DNA of 64,000 nucleotides from contig NZ_RAHH01000011.1 in the NCBI RefSeq assembly GCF_003602095.1, positions 1 to 64,000 on the forward strand, written 5' to 3'. Source of the stretch: Rahnella woolbedingensis. Its GTDB lineage: Bacteria; Pseudomonadota; Gammaproteobacteria; Enterobacterales; Enterobacteriaceae. The notes beneath the pieces were generated by a model. The model was given only the letters and a program-made list of their open reading frames with translations. It did no database searches and had not been told where the DNA came from. Shown one piece after another: positions 32,516 through 42,611 of this stretch (positions within the stretch are counted from its first letter, which is position 1; every line of letters begins with the position of its first letter). Made by a program: the position numbers and the translations under genes.

Positions 32516-34123
32516 ATGACAATCTCTTTAGGTAAGTCGGGGCTACTGAAATTCAGTATGGGCCTGATTGCGCTGACCGTTGCGGCCAGTGTCCAGGCAA
32601 AAACGTTAGTATATTGCTCTGAAGGTTCACCTGAAGGCTTCAACCCTCAGCTGTTCACCTCAGGCACCACGTATGACGCAAGCTCCGTGCCTATCTACAA
32701 CCGTCTGGTTGAATTCAAGATCGGGACCACTGAAATCCAGCCTGGCCTGGCTGAAAAGTGGGACATCTCTGCTGATGGCAAAACCTACACCTTCCATTTG
32801 CGCAAAGGCGTGAAATGGCAGGACAACAAAGAGTTCAAACCAAGCCGTGATTTCAACGCGGACGACGTTGTGTTCTCCTTTGAGCGTCAGTTGGACAAAA
32901 ATAACGCCTACCACGGTGTTTCTGGCGGCAGCTACGAATACTTCGAAGGTATGGGGATGGGCGATCTGATCAACAAGATCGTGAAAGTGGACGACAACAC
33001 CGTGCAGTTCGTACTGAACCGCCCTGAGTCTCCATTCCTGGCTGACCTGGCGATGGACTTCGCTTCTATCCTGTCTGCGGAATACGCTGACAACATGATG
33101 AAAGCGAAAACTCCTGAGAAAGTTGACCTGGACCCAATCGGTACTGGTCCGTTCCAGCTTGTGCAATACCAGAAAGATTCACGCATCCTCTACAAAGCAT
33201 TCCCGGGCTACTGGGGTACCAAGCCGCAGATCGACCGTTTAGTCTTCTCCATCACGCCTGACGCTTCCGTGCGTTACGCGAAACTGCAGAAAAACGAATG
33301 CCAGGTGATGCCGTACCCGAACCCGGCTGACATCGCAGCAATGAAAAAAGATAAGTCCATCAACCTGATGCAACAACCAGGTCTGAACGTGGGTTATCTG
33401 TCCTTCAACGTTGAGAAAAAACCACTGGATGAAGTGAAAGTGCGTCAGGCACTGACCATGGCTGTGAACAAAAAAGCCATCATCGAAGCGGTTTATCAGG
33501 GTGCTGGCCAGCCGGCTAAAAACCTGATCCCACCAACAATGTGGGGCTACAACAAAGACGTGGTGGATTACCCGTATGATCCAGCCAAAGCCAAAGAACT
33601 GCTGAAAGAAGCAGGACACGCAGACGGTTTCACTATCGATCTGTGGGCGATGCCGGTACAGCGTCCATACAACCCGAACGCACGCCGTATGGCTGAAATG
33701 ATCCAGGCTGACTGGGCGAAAATTGGCGTGAAAGCCAACATCGTGACTTACGAGTGGGGCGAATACCTCAAGCGTGCGAAAAACGGTGAGCATCAGTCTG
33801 TCATGATGGGCTGGACCGGCGACAATGGGGATCCGGATAACTTCTTCGCGACCCTGTTCAGCTGTGCTGCAGCAAAAGACGGTTCCAACTACTCCCGCTG
33901 GTGCTACAAGCCGTTTGAAGACTTGATCCAGCCAGCCCGTGCTGAATCTGATCACGCTAAACGTGCTGCGCTGTACCAACAGGCTCAGGTTGTGATGCAT
34001 GACCAGGCTCCTGCGCTGATCATCGCCCACTCCACTGTGTACGAACCGGTTCGTAAAGAAGTCAAAGGCTATGTCGTTGATCCTCTTGGCAAACACCACT
34101 TCGAAAACGTAAGCATGGAGTGA
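32516..34123 (+). CDS. dppA: Dipeptide ABC transporter periplasmic binding protein DppA
   Basis: A 535-residue periplasmic dipeptide-binding protein that also delivers haem and serves as a chemoreceptor ligand carrier in E. coli. The signal peptide is residues 1-28, with the cut after VQA. The mature start KTLVYCSEGSPEGFNPQ and the end DPLGKHHFENVS are essentially those of E. coli DppA. GGAG lies eight bases before the ATG. A 205-base gap with a terminator-like hairpin separates it from dppB, so dppA can be expressed above the rest of the operon. Confidence 0.97.
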   Translation: MTISLGKSGLLKFSMGLIALTVAASVQAKTLVYCSEGSPEGFNPQLFTSGTTYDASSVPIYNRLVEFKIGTTEIQPGLAEKWDISADGKTYTFHLRKGVKWQDNKEFKPSRDFNADDVVFSFERQLDKNNAYHGVSGGSYEYFEGMGMGDLINKIVKVDDNTVQFVLNRPESPFLADLAMDFASILSAEYADNMMKAKTPEKVDLDPIGTGPFQLVQYQKDSRILYKAFPGYWGTKPQIDRLVFSITPDASVRYAKLQKNECQVMPYPNPADIAAMKKDKSINLMQQPGLNVGYLSFNVEKKPLDEVKVRQALTMAVNKKAIIEAVYQGAGQPAKNLIPPTMWGYNKDVVDYPYDPAKAKELLKEAGHADGFTIDLWAMPVQRPYNPNARRMAEMIQADWAKIGVKANIVTYEWGEYLKRAKNGEHQSVMMGWTGDNGDPDNFFATLFSCAAAKDGSNYSRWCYKPFEDLIQPARAESDHAKRAALYQQAQVVMHDQAPALIIAHSTVYEPVRKEVKGYVVDPLGKHHFENVSME

Positions 34124-34279
34124 TCGACTACTGAGCGCGCCGGGAGCTGCGTTGTGAGGTGCTCGCAATTTTTGCCTGCCTGAGGGTATGCCTCAATTGC
34201 GATGTTCCTCCGCACTGCTCACTGAGCGCTCACTACGTCTTTTAGTTCAGCGGTACATAGTTTTGTGAGCTATCCATAA

Positions 34280-34311
34280 GCCCGGCGAGCTACGGTTTTC
34301 CGGGCATTTTA
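34280..34311 (+). terminator. Partial terminator or mRNA stabiliser between dppA and dppB
   Basis: GCCCGG (34280-34285) pairs with CCGGGC (34300-34305), followed by ATTTTAT. The T-run is weak, so read-through into dppB is expected. Such a structure would keep the binding-protein mRNA more abundant. Confidence 0.5.
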
Positions 34312-34328
34312 TACAGAGAGTACGGGAT

Positions 34329-35348
34329 ATGTTGCAGTTCATACTCCGACGTTTGGGGTTAGTTATCCCAACGTTTATCGGCATTACTTTGCTGACTTTT
34401 GCCTTCGTACACATGATACCAGGCGACCCGGTCACCATCATGGCAGGCGAGCGCGGGGTTTCCCCCGAACGTCACGCCCAGTTGATGGCAGATATGGGGC
34501 TCGACAAGCCTCTCTACCAGCAATATTTCAAATACGTGAACGGGGTGCTGCATGGCGACCTGGGCACCTCCTTAAAAAGCCGCATCCCTGTCTGGCAGGA
34601 ATTTGTACCGCGCTTTAAAGCAACACTGGAGCTGGGTATCTGCGCGATGATTTTCGCGATCATTGTCGGTATTCCGACGGGTGTGCTGGCGGCGGTAAAA
34701 CGGGGATCGATATTCGACCACACGGCTGTGGGGATATCGCTGACCGGCTATTCGATGCCCATATTCTGGTGGGGGATCATGCTGGTGATGCTGGTCTCGG
34801 TGCAGCTGAATCTGACGCCCGTATCGGGGCGAATAAACGATACCGTTTTCCTGGATGACAGCCTGCCGCTGACCGGCTTTATGCTGATCGATACGCTGCT
34901 CTGGGGCGAACCGGGTGATTTCGTTGATGCCGTAATGCACATGATTTTACCGGCTATCGTCCTGGGCACTATTCCGCTGGCGGTGATTGTGCGTATGACC
35001 CGTTCATCCATGCTGGAAGTTCTGGGCGAAGACTACATCCGTACTGCGCGCGCCAAAGGCGTCAGCCGTATGCGGGTGATCGTCATCCACGCACTGCGTA
35101 ATGCGCTGTTGCCGGTGGTGACCATCATTGGTTTACAGGTCGGTACGCTGCTCGGTGGCGCCATTCTGACGGAAACCATCTTCTCCTGGCCGGGACTCGG
35201 CCGGTGGCTGATCGACGCACTCCAGCGCCGCGACTATCCGGTCGTGCAGGGCGGGGTGTTGCTGGTCGCTACTCTGATCATTGTGGTTAACCTGCTGGTA
35301 GATGTGCTCTACGGCGTGGTCAACCCGCGTATTCGCCACAAGAAATAA
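34329..35348 (+). CDS. dppB: Dipeptide ABC transporter permease DppB
   Basis: A 339-residue inner-membrane permease with six core membrane segments. The N-terminal MLQFILRRLGLVIPTFIGI and the cytoplasmic EAA-type loop EDYIRTARAKGVSRMRVIVIHALRNALLPVVT are diagnostic. It forms the channel with DppC. It is ten bases upstream of dppC. Confidence 0.96.
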   Translation: MLQFILRRLGLVIPTFIGITLLTFAFVHMIPGDPVTIMAGERGVSPERHAQLMADMGLDKPLYQQYFKYVNGVLHGDLGTSLKSRIPVWQEFVPRFKATLELGICAMIFAIIVGIPTGVLAAVKRGSIFDHTAVGISLTGYSMPIFWWGIMLVMLVSVQLNLTPVSGRINDTVFLDDSLPLTGFMLIDTLLWGEPGDFVDAVMHMILPAIVLGTIPLAVIVRMTRSSMLEVLGEDYIRTARAKGVSRMRVIVIHALRNALLPVVTIIGLQVGTLLGGAILTETIFSWPGLGRWLIDALQRRDYPVVQGGVLLVATLIIVVNLLVDVLYGVVNPRIRHKK

Positions 35349-35358
35349 GGGGCGCACA

Positions 35359-36273
35359 ATGTCTCAAACCACTGAGCCGGTCGCTAACGAGTTAGTGACG
35401 GCTGCGCCAGTGCCGATGCCGCCTTTGCGCGAATTCTGGCATTACTTCAAGCGTAACAAAGGGGCCGTTGTCGGCCTGGTTTACATCATTATCATGTTGG
35501 TCATTGCGATTGGCGCGAACGTGATTGCACCTCACCTGCCTGCTGAACAGTTCCGTGACGCGCTGCTGCGCCCGCCGGTCTGGATGGAAGGCGGCAGCTG
35601 GAAATTCCTGTTGGGCACGGACGACGTGGGCCGCGATATTATGTCGCGGCTGATGTACGGCGCGCGTTTATCGCTGCTGGTCGGTTGTATGGTCGTGGTG
35701 TTGTCGCTGCTCCTCGGCGTGGTTCTCGGCCTGTTTGCCGGTTACTACGGCGGTGTGACTGACGCCATCATCATGCGCGTGGTCGATATCATGCTGGCTC
35801 TGCCGAGCCTGCTGCTGGCGCTGGTGCTGGTGGCGATTTTCGGTCCGTCGATCGTCAATGCCTCGCTGGCGCTAACCTTTGTCGCCCTGCCGCACTATGT
35901 CCGCTTAACCCGTGCCGCGGTTCTGGTGGAAGTGAACCGTGACTACGTGACCGCTTCGCGCGTTGCCGGTGCCGGTGCTGCCCGCCAGATGTTCGTCAAT
36001 ATTTTACCTAACTGCTTAGCGCCGCTGATTGTTCAGGCATCGCTCGGCTTCTCCAACGCCATCCTCGACATGGCAGCGTTGGGCTTCCTCGGTATGGGCG
36101 CACAGCCGCCAACGCCTGAGTGGGGCACCATGCTGTCGGACGTCTTACAGTTTGCTCAAAGTGCCTGGTGGGTTGTGACCTTCCCTGGCGTGATCATTCT
36201 GCTGACGGTACTGGCATTTAACCTGATGGGTGATGGCCTGCGTGATGCCCTCGACCCTAAACTCAAGCAGTAA
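35359..36273 (+). CDS. dppC: Dipeptide ABC transporter permease DppC
   Basis: A 304-residue permease. It shows the DppC/OppC N-terminal segment [18 protein letters not shown], then [26 protein letters not shown] and the EAA loop [25 protein letters not shown]. The start at 35359 is chosen over an upstream in-frame codon inside dppB. The downstream dppD start is ten bases after its stop. Confidence 0.96.
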   Translation: MSQTTEPVANELVTAAPVPMPPLREFWHYFKRNKGAVVGLVYIIIMLVIAIGANVIAPHLPAEQFRDALLRPPVWMEGGSWKFLLGTDDVGRDIMSRLMYGARLSLLVGCMVVVLSLLLGVVLGLFAGYYGGVTDAIIMRVVDIMLALPSLLLALVLVAIFGPSIVNASLALTFVALPHYVRLTRAAVLVEVNRDYVTASRVAGAGAARQMFVNILPNCLAPLIVQASLGFSNAILDMAALGFLGMGAQPPTPEWGTMLSDVLQFAQSAWWVVTFPGVIILLTVLAFNLMGDGLRDALDPKLKQ

Positions 36274-36283
36274 GGGGTTGGAG

Positions 36284-37309
36284 ATGGAAACAACATTAAC
36301 GAATGACGTTCAGGTCGGCAAAACATTGCTGACCGTGGATAAGCTCTCCGTTCACTTCGGTGACGAAGGGACGCCGTTCCGCGCCGTAGACCGTATCAGT
36401 TACAGCGTGAAACAGGGAGAAGTGGTCGGGATCGTCGGCGAATCCGGCTCCGGTAAATCGGTCAGTTCACTGGCACTGATGGGGCTGATCGACTTCCCCG
36501 GCAAAGTGATGGCGGAAAAACTGGAGTTTGGCGGGCGTAACCTGCAAGGCATCAGTGAAAAAGAGCGCCGTCAGATTGTCGGTGCCGAAGTCGCGATGAT
36601 TTTCCAGGATCCGATGACCAGCCTCAACCCATGTTACACCGTCGGTTTCCAGATTATGGAAGCTATCAAGGTGCATCAGGGCGGCAACAAAAAGACCCGT
36701 CGTCAGCGCACTATCGACTTGCTGAATCTGGTCGGGATCCCTGACCCGGCTTCGCGTCTTGACGTGTATCCGCATCAGCTTTCCGGCGGAATGAGCCAGC
36801 GCGTAATGATCGCGATGGCGATTGCCTGTCGTCCAAAACTGCTGATTGCCGATGAGCCGACGACCGCGCTTGATGTGACCATTCAGGCGCAGATCATCGA
36901 GCTGCTGCTTGAGCTGCAACAAAAAGAAAACATGGCGCTGATGCTGATCACCCATGACCTGGCGCTGGTGGCGGAAGCCGCGCATCACATCATCGTGATG
37001 TACGCCGGTCAGGTAGTGGAATCGGCAAAAGCCACGGAAATTTTCCGTGCACCGCGCCATCCGTATACGCAGGCGCTGCTGCGCTCATTGCCAGAATTCT
37101 CCACTGACAAAGCCCGTTTACAGTCATTGCCGGGCGTGGTGCCGGGCAAATATGACCGTCCTAACGGCTGTCTGCTGAATCCGCGCTGCCCGTATGCAAC
37201 TGACCGTTGCCGTAAAGAAGAACCTGCGCTGCGTGACCTCGCAAACGGTCGTCAGTCGAAGTGCCATTATCCGCTGGATGATGCCGGGAGACCTACTCAT
37301 GAGTCCTGA
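36284..37309 (+). CDS. dppD: Dipeptide ABC transporter ATP-binding protein DppD
   Basis: A 341-residue ATPase. Walker A is [16 protein letters not shown], the signature is [18 protein letters not shown] and Walker B is [13 protein letters not shown]. The C-terminal oligopeptide-transporter domain holds [11 protein letters not shown], the cysteine-rich motif that binds an iron-sulphur cluster in this ATPase family. GGAG precedes the ATG. Its 3' end overlaps dppF by 11 bases. Confidence 0.96.
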   Translation: METTLTNDVQVGKTLLTVDKLSVHFGDEGTPFRAVDRISYSVKQGEVVGIVGESGSGKSVSSLALMGLIDFPGKVMAEKLEFGGRNLQGISEKERRQIVGAEVAMIFQDPMTSLNPCYTVGFQIMEAIKVHQGGNKKTRRQRTIDLLNLVGIPDPASRLDVYPHQLSGGMSQRVMIAMAIACRPKLLIADEPTTALDVTIQAQIIELLLELQQKENMALMLITHDLALVAEAAHHIIVMYAGQVVESAKATEIFRAPRHPYTQALLRSLPEFSTDKARLQSLPGVVPGKYDRPNGCLLNPRCPYATDRCRKEEPALRDLANGRQSKCHYPLDDAGRPTHES

Positions 37310-38312
37310 TAACACCCAATCGCAGCCGCTGCTGCACGCGATTGATCTGAAAAAGCATTATCCGGTGAAGAAGGGCCTCTTCGGCCAGGAACGCACGGTG
37401 AAAGCGCTCGACGGCGTCTCTTTTACGCTCGAACGCGGTAAAACGCTGGCGGTGGTCGGAGAATCAGGTTGTGGTAAATCCACGCTGGGCCGTCTGCTGA
37501 CCATGATTGAAGTGCCGACCGGCGGTGAGTTGTATTACCGCGGTCAGGATTTGCTGAAACCTGATGCGACCGCTGAAAAGCTGCGACGTCAGAAGATCCA
37601 AATCGTGTTCCAGAATCCTTACGGATCGCTGAACCCGCGCAAGAAAGTAGGGCAGATTCTCGAAGAGCCGCTGTTGATCAACACCAAGCTGACCCGCGAA
37701 GAGCGCCGTGAGAAATCACTGGCGATGATGGCGAAAGTCGGCCTGAAAACCGAGCACTACGACCGTTATCCGCATATGTTCTCCGGCGGTCAGCGTCAGC
37801 GTATCGCTATCGCGCGTGGTCTGATGCTGGATCCGGATGTGGTGATCGCCGATGAACCGGTATCTGCACTCGACGTTTCCGTACGCGCGCAGGTGCTGAA
37901 CCTGATGATGGATTTGCAGCAGGATTTGGGGCTGTCATACGTCTTCATTTCTCACGATTTGTCCGTGGTGGAGCATATCGCTGACGAAGTGATGGTGATG
38001 TATCTGGGACGTTGTGTGGAGAAGGGCTCGAAAGACGCCATCTTCAGCAATCCGCGTCATCCGTACACGCAGGCATTGCTGTCAGCGACGCCACGTCTGA
38101 ATCCGGACGAGCGTCGTGAACGCATCAAGCTGACCGGCGAACTGCCAAGCCCGCTGAATCCGCCTGCCGGTTGTGCGTTTAACGCCCGCTGCCGCCGTGC
38201 GTTCGGCACCTGCAAACAGTTCCAGCCTCAGTTGAAACAGTATGGCGACCAGTTGGTTGCCTGTTTCGCTGTCGATCAGGATGAAACCGGGACAACGCAG
38301 ACTGTGGCGTAA
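37299..38312 (+). CDS. dppF: Dipeptide ABC transporter ATP-binding protein DppF
   Basis: A 337-residue partner ATPase. Walker A is [18 protein letters not shown], the signature is [16 protein letters not shown] and Walker B is [14 protein letters not shown]. The C-terminal cysteine motif is [15 protein letters not shown]. The ATG at 37299 lies inside the end of dppD. It ends the operon, with a terminator 23 bases after the stop. Confidence 0.96.
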   Translation: MSPDNTQSQPLLHAIDLKKHYPVKKGLFGQERTVKALDGVSFTLERGKTLAVVGESGCGKSTLGRLLTMIEVPTGGELYYRGQDLLKPDATAEKLRRQKIQIVFQNPYGSLNPRKKVGQILEEPLLINTKLTREERREKSLAMMAKVGLKTEHYDRYPHMFSGGQRQRIAIARGLMLDPDVVIADEPVSALDVSVRAQVLNLMMDLQQDLGLSYVFISHDLSVVEHIADEVMVMYLGRCVEKGSKDAIFSNPRHPYTQALLSATPRLNPDERRERIKLTGELPSPLNPPAGCAFNARCRRAFGTCKQFQPQLKQYGDQLVACFAVDQDETGTTQTVA

Positions 38313-38334
38313 AACCGGTTTAACAGCAGAAATG

Positions 38335-38358
38335 AAAAACCCACGAAAGTGGGTTTTT
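38335..38358 (+). terminator. Intrinsic terminator of the dpp operon
   Basis: AAAAACCCAC paired with GTGGGTTTTT around a GAAA tetraloop. The run of Ts on one side and As on the other makes it usable in both directions. Confidence 0.9.
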
Positions 38359-38579
38359 CATAGGTATAGCCTGTATAAATCCCAAAAAAAAGCCCGATAA
38401 CGAGTATTGGGCAAAGGGACTTAATGAAAATTTGGATGCTATTTCTACGATCTAAGTGTGAAGGAAGATCGGTTATTGAGGTTACTGCTACCACATTAAT
38501 GGTTCATTTATCCGCATGGCGGGCTACTGAGCACGGTATGAATTCGTGACTTAGCAGCCCGCAGAGGGCAATTTTGGAC

Positions 38580-39629
38580 TTATTTCTGACCGGTGATTTC
38601 AATCACGACACGGCGATCTGGCGCAAGGCAATCTTTCAGCTGCGCGGAAGGCATACTGTTATCGCACTGGGTACCGGTGACGGAATCGTTGCTACCGCGG
38701 CCTTCTGAACTGACGTTCTGAGCTGACAGGCCCTGAGCAATCAGTGCATCAGCAACGACCTGAGCACGTTTTGAAGAAAGCTGCTGATTGTATTGATCAG
38801 CGCCCAGACGATCGCTGTAGCCGATAACCATCGTGGAGCTGTTTTTGGCACCCTGCATTTCCGGGCTGTTGTACAGCTGAGTAATGGCCGCGTTACCTTC
38901 AGGCGTCAGCGTCGCTGAATCGTAAGCGAACAGGACGTCAGATTTCATGTTGAAGGTGGTGACTTCTGGTGCCGCCTCTGCTGCAACAGCGACAGGAACA
39001 GCAACCGGGGTTTCGTCATGCTGACCAAAACGGTAAACCAGACCAGCAGACACGGAGCTAACATCGCTGCTGATACCGATCTGATTGGAGTTGCCTACGT
39101 TGCTGACCCATTGGTATTCCAGACGGCCAGCCCAGTTTTTGTTGAAGGCATATTCTGTACCAACCGCGGCCAGAGGGCGCACACCCGTTTCAAAATTGTC
39201 ATGACCGGCAATTTTGGTTTCTGCGCGATAAGCCATCGCACCTGCACGGCCATAAAGGTCCCAGCTATCGGTCAGGCCGTAGCTGGCTTTCAGGGACATT
39301 TGCAGACCCTGGCTTTCGAGTTTTGCGCCCGGAGCACCGTGATTGCCGTGAATATCCATATTGCCGAGATAATCGTAGCCGCCTTCTACTGCCAACCAGG
39401 GAGTAATCTGATAGCCGCCGAATACGCCGCCGCTGACATTATCTTTGTCGTAATCAAAGTCATTGGCTTTGCTCAGGTTATCATCGAAATTACCTTTGCC
39501 GCTGGCGTCAAAATAATGTGACCAGCCCAGTTTCGCACCAGCGTACCAGGTATTCGCATCCCCGGCGGCATAGGCAGTTGAAACAGCACAGACATTTAAC
39601 ACGAGTAAAGCGACAAGAGTCTTTTTCAT
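38580..39629 (-). CDS. OmpA-type outer-membrane porin
   Basis: A 349-residue outer-membrane protein. A 21-residue signal peptide (cut after AYA) precedes an eight-strand beta-barrel starting NTWYAGAKLGWSHYFDASGK and ending GLVYRFGQ. An Ala-Pro-Val linker follows, then a periplasmic peptidoglycan-binding OmpA/MotB domain (about residues 225-349) with FAYDSATLTPEG, GYSDRLGADQYNQQLSSKRAQ and the C-terminal cysteine pair (GTQCDN and LKDCLAPDRRVVIE). Length and layout match OmpA. Canonical ompA lies near sulA and matP, so this copy beside dpp is probably a paralogue; that part is inference from known gene order. Confidence 0.9.
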   Translation of the reverse strand: MKKTLVALLVLNVCAVSTAYAAGDANTWYAGAKLGWSHYFDASGKGNFDDNLSKANDFDYDKDNVSGGVFGGYQITPWLAVEGGYDYLGNMDIHGNHGAPGAKLESQGLQMSLKASYGLTDSWDLYGRAGAMAYRAETKIAGHDNFETGVRPLAAVGTEYAFNKNWAGRLEYQWVSNVGNSNQIGISSDVSSVSAGLVYRFGQHDETPVAVPVAVAAEAAPEVTTFNMKSDVLFAYDSATLTPEGNAAITQLYNSPEMQGAKNSSTMVIGYSDRLGADQYNQQLSSKRAQVVADALIAQGLSAQNVSSEGRGSNDSVTGTQCDNSMPSAQLKDCLAPDRRVVIEITGQK

Positions 39630-39789
39630 AATTTCCCTGGATTTTTATTTTCTGCCCATCAGGACAGAATTTAATTACGTGTGATGTTGATCGGCAGGGA
39701 TACTAATTAAAAAAGCAGACTCTTTAAAATGGTAAACCGTTTAAATCTAAACTTTGGGAGAATGAGAATTATTCACACCCCCAACGTTA

Positions 39790-40419
39790 TTAGAATTCTT
39801 CAGGCAACGGATTCAGTTCCAGTAAATATCCGCCACGGCTTGTCGAAATATAATCGCCTTGTTTAAGGGCATGGATGATATTTAATACCGTACTGCGAGA
39901 TAAATGCGTCCTCTCCTGAATATATTCGAGAATGGAAACCCGTAACCGGGTCTCAAGAGGCAACTGGATCATCTCCTGCAAATGGTTGCAGATGACCGAG
40001 TAAGTACGCTGCTGCACGACCAGCGCGTCGCGGTAAAACAGATAGCTGCTGAAATAGGAAAATGAGCTCGCGACATCCTGCCAAAGTTGTTTTTCAGTAA
40101 GAATGTTCATGGCCTGTTCGGCATCCACCCGGCGCAGCGTAGCCTGAGTGTCCACCCGCAAGGTTTGACAGTGCACGCCTTGCATAGCTTCCGCCACGCC
40201 AAACAACAGCGGATCATAGGCAGTGGCCATCACCAGCCCGTCAGTGGCGCGCAGGACAGATACTTCACCTTCAAGAAACAGGTAAAACTGAGGTTTGCCC
40301 TGATATGACCATGCCAATCTTTTGCGCGGCACCACGCTCACCGGTGTACTTACCGGCATAAGGGCAGAAATCAGGCGCTGAATTGACGCTTCCGGGCGTT
40401 CGGGGGGCATTATTTTCAC
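39790..40419 (-). CDS. IprA/YaiV-like regulator with Crp-type HTH
   Basis: A 209-residue protein. The N-terminal half resembles a cNMP-type beta-barrel (FYLFLEGEVSVLRATDGLVMA). The C-terminal half carries a helix-turn-helix, LEYIQERTHLSRSTVLNIIHALKQGDYI, and ends LLELNPLPEEF. It matches E. coli IprA (YaiV), a regulator linked to peroxide resistance, over the C-terminus. The frame starts with GTG at 40419; an ATG at 40410 is an alternative. It is divergent from the DUF3289/DUF943 array and might regulate the array, though nothing in the sequence proves this. Confidence 0.82.
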   Translation of the reverse strand: MKIMPPERPEASIQRLISALMPVSTPVSVVPRKRLAWSYQGKPQFYLFLEGEVSVLRATDGLVMATAYDPLLFGVAEAMQGVHCQTLRVDTQATLRRVDAEQAMNILTEKQLWQDVASSFSYFSSYLFYRDALVVQQRTYSVICNHLQEMIQLPLETRLRVSILEYIQERTHLSRSTVLNIIHALKQGDYISTSRGGYLLELNPLPEEF

Positions 40420-40744
40420 GGTTTATTCTCGTTTCAAAAGACAGCATTATGTTAGCTATTATAGCCAAATAAGCCCAGCTTACTTTTTATCGTAACAGAT
40501 TCTTATAACTTTTTCTAAATTGCAGCTAAGGATGCAACATCTGTTGTTTACTTGGCGTGGTTTTTATTTAATTATTAAGTTTGCAAACCAGATCAATAAT
40601 TATTTAAACAATAATACTAATGTAATGTTCACCATAAAGTTGCGCGATGCATTATCCGCATGAATTTATGGTGTTTTAACATAAGCGAATTTTATCTATT
40701 CTCTTATGAATGGAGTAGTTTGAAATTACGTAAAAGGAATTTAT
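40420..40744. other. AT-rich promoter region between the IprA-like gene and the array
   Basis: 325 bases with no gene. From 40586 onward it is nearly identical to 43481-43639, so both DUF3289 genes share one promoter and leader. Confidence 0.6.
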
Positions 40745-41226
40745 ATGTCACAAATCAGACTGCCTGCCAGAATATATACAACCCCCGCAGGTGCGAGGTC
40801 CTCAGATGATTTGCAGTATGGTGATATGACGGAGCAGCAGCTCAGATCTGTCTACCATCTGAATGATATTTCAGCAAGAGTAAATCCTTATACCCTGACT
40901 AAATTTGAAGAGATAAACGCCTCTCCTTTTTCGGATTATAATTTCCCAGACCGACCCTCTTCTTTACTCATCGATTACTTTCCAAAAAAGACGTCACGTC
41001 TTCTTCAACCTTACCCGGAAACAAAAAGTACGCTTTCAGTGAAACAATGCAGCGATATTCTTTTTGATGAAATGAGGGAACTGTCTAAGCCTTTCGCGTT
41101 ATATGGCGTTTACAGCGGATTGATCGTGAAGATGATCAACCATATGCAAAAGAACAGCGGGTTGCCATTCAGGGATTATCTTTTTAATAAGGCACTTGAG
41201 GAACAGATTAGATATGATTTTTCTCA
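40586..41226 (+). repeat. Long direct repeat, copy 1 (leader plus DUF3289 5' part)
   Basis: About 640 bases that match 43481-44121 at a constant offset of 2895 with scattered substitutions and no gaps. It covers the 159-base leader and about 160 codons of the DUF3289 gene. After that the two genes diverge strongly. Confidence 0.9.
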
Positions 41227-41643
41227 GATTAGCAGTTTAAGTACTATAAAAGAGACACTACTGAAGAACATAAATTGGGAAAAAATCTTTACACTCAAGA
41301 TACTGAAACATTGCTTAGAAGAAATTTACAGTCGTGCATTCTACCAAAATTCAAAAGATTCAAAGATAACTTTAATGGTATGGGGATCTCCGTTCACGAT
41401 ACTTACGCCACTCAGATAACATTGACATCACTCTCGATTGACAATAATGAATATAAGGCAACTATCAATTATAAAGTTCAGGATCATTTTGGGTTGGATA
41501 AGAAAGATATTTCAAATTCTCAATTTAAAATGCTGAGATTTTTCAGAATTTGGTTTGTTTTGCAACGTTGGGAGAAATTGGGATTTAAACCATTTACGAC
41601 TGAGATGGAAGCAAACATTACTATTAAAGGGGGCATTCGGTGA
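40745..41643 (+). pseudogene. DUF3289-like gene, copy 1, broken by a one-base frameshift
   Basis: The protein opens MSQIRLPARIYTTPAGARSS. It continues YGDMTEQQLRSVYHLNDISARVNPYTLTK and CSDILFDEMRELSKPFALYGVYSGLI, the pattern I know as DUF3289. At about 41281 the reading moves from frame 1 (NINWEK) to frame 3 (KNLYTQDTE) at a run of six As. One extra A would restore INWEKNLYTQDTE. The gene is 899 bases against 900 in copy 2, which fits a one-base loss. The C-terminal part is otherwise whole (FNGMGISVHDTYATQITL, HFGLDKKDI, MLRFFRIWFVLQRWEKLGF). Its stop overlaps the first DUF943 gene (GTGA), so the two are coupled. Sequencing error or slippage cannot be excluded. Confidence 0.78.
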
Positions 41644-42080
41644 ATAAAAAACATGTCATCCCCATAATGATTTTAATAATTATATTACGTTATTTTTTTG
41701 TTTTAAGAGATCCGAAAATTATCTATGTCCACGAAGATGAAGATAGTACCTATATCATAGTTAGAAACTTTCCCATTACGCAGCGGGGTAAGATTGACTG
41801 GTGGGAACATCATAAGGATTTAATTAGAGAAAAATATCAATTACCCAGCGTTGATTCTGATGGGAATTATTATGTTGCTATATTAGATGTCAGTGATGGT
41901 TTTAAGAAAGTTACAGAAGCTAATTTATATTGGTTTAGTTTTGAACATACCGAGCTCTATTGTTTTAATGAAATTAAGTCAGAGGATCGATGCATTGAGA
42001 AAAATTTCATCATGCAGATTAATAACGGAATGCAAAATAAAACAGACTATTTTATAAAGGGGAAGTACGTTACTAAATGA
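41640..42080 (+). CDS. DUF943-like membrane protein, copy a
   Basis: A 146-residue protein with one N-terminal membrane segment (VIPIMILIIILRYFFVL) and a soluble domain outside it. Family marks are NFPITQRGKIDWWEHHKDLI, then KYQLP, NYYVAILDVSDGFKK and LYCFNEIKSEDRCIEKN, with two conserved cysteines. I recall this as the enterobacterial DUF943 family. It starts with a GTG that overlaps the stop of DUF3289 copy 1, so it is translationally coupled. Function is unknown. Pairing with DUF3289 suggests an accessory or immunity role, which is inference. Confidence 0.82.
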   Translation: MNKKHVIPIMILIIILRYFFVLRDPKIIYVHEDEDSTYIIVRNFPITQRGKIDWWEHHKDLIREKYQLPSVDSDGNYYVAILDVSDGFKKVTEANLYWFSFEHTELYCFNEIKSEDRCIEKNFIMQINNGMQNKTDYFIKGKYVTK

Positions 42081-42135
42081 AAAGATTTTTATAAAAATGG
42101 AATAATTATAATGTGGTTTTTTTAAGGAGTAAGTT

Positions 42136-42588
42136 ATGAAAATCAAAATGACGATTACACTCATCACGTTAGTGATTACAGTTATTTATCTTATTTTTTT
42201 TAGAATTCCTGAGATTGTGCTTGTTCAACAAAGTGATACCTACACAGATATAGTGGCAAAAAACTTCCCTTTAACAAAATATGGAAAAATAAAATGGTGG
42301 AATGAAAATAAATTGTTTTTGAAAAATAAATACCAAATCCCCAAGCCAGATCAGCATGGAAACTATAATATAGTTATTTGGGATGGAGGTAGTGGCTTTA
42401 AGAAGATGCCAGAAGGCTCAACACTTTTTAGTCTTGGCACCAATGATCTCTACTGTTTTTCGGTAATAGACTCCAATAAAAATTGCATTGAGAAAAATAT
42501 ATTTATGGAAATAGAAAATTGGCAAGACGGGCAAGCAATGATCCGTATTGGCAATGATGAAATAATACAAATGCCACTTAAAGAATGA
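42136..42588 (+). CDS. DUF943-like membrane protein, copy b
   Basis: A 150-residue relative of copy a. The N-terminal membrane segment is ITLITLVITVIYLIFF. The soluble part keeps NFPLTKYGKIKWWNENK, KYQIPKPDQHGNY, GGSGFKK and LYCFSVIDSNKNCIEKN. The KSE-R motif before the second cysteine is altered to DSNKN. AAGGAG lies before the ATG. It has no own DUF3289 partner directly in front and follows copy a by 55 bases, so it may be a duplicate. Confidence 0.8.
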   Translation: MKIKMTITLITLVITVIYLIFFRIPEIVLVQQSDTYTDIVAKNFPLTKYGKIKWWNENKLFLKNKYQIPKPDQHGNYNIVIWDGGSGFKKMPEGSTLFSLGTNDLYCFSVIDSNKNCIEKNIFMEIENWQDGQAMIRIGNDEIIQMPLKE

Positions 42589-42611
42589 TGTATTCATTTA
42601 ACACGAATGGT

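Noticed and set aside
32227-32535. 102-codon ORF upstream of dppA
   Set aside because: It overlaps the dppA leader and start, has no ribosome site and no recognisable domain.
41270-41295. Programmed -1 ribosomal frameshifting in DUF3289 copy 1
   Set aside because: The zero-frame codons TGG GAA AAA ATC do not form the canonical X-XXY-YYZ heptamer, and copy 2 encodes the same span in one frame. A one-base loss is simpler.
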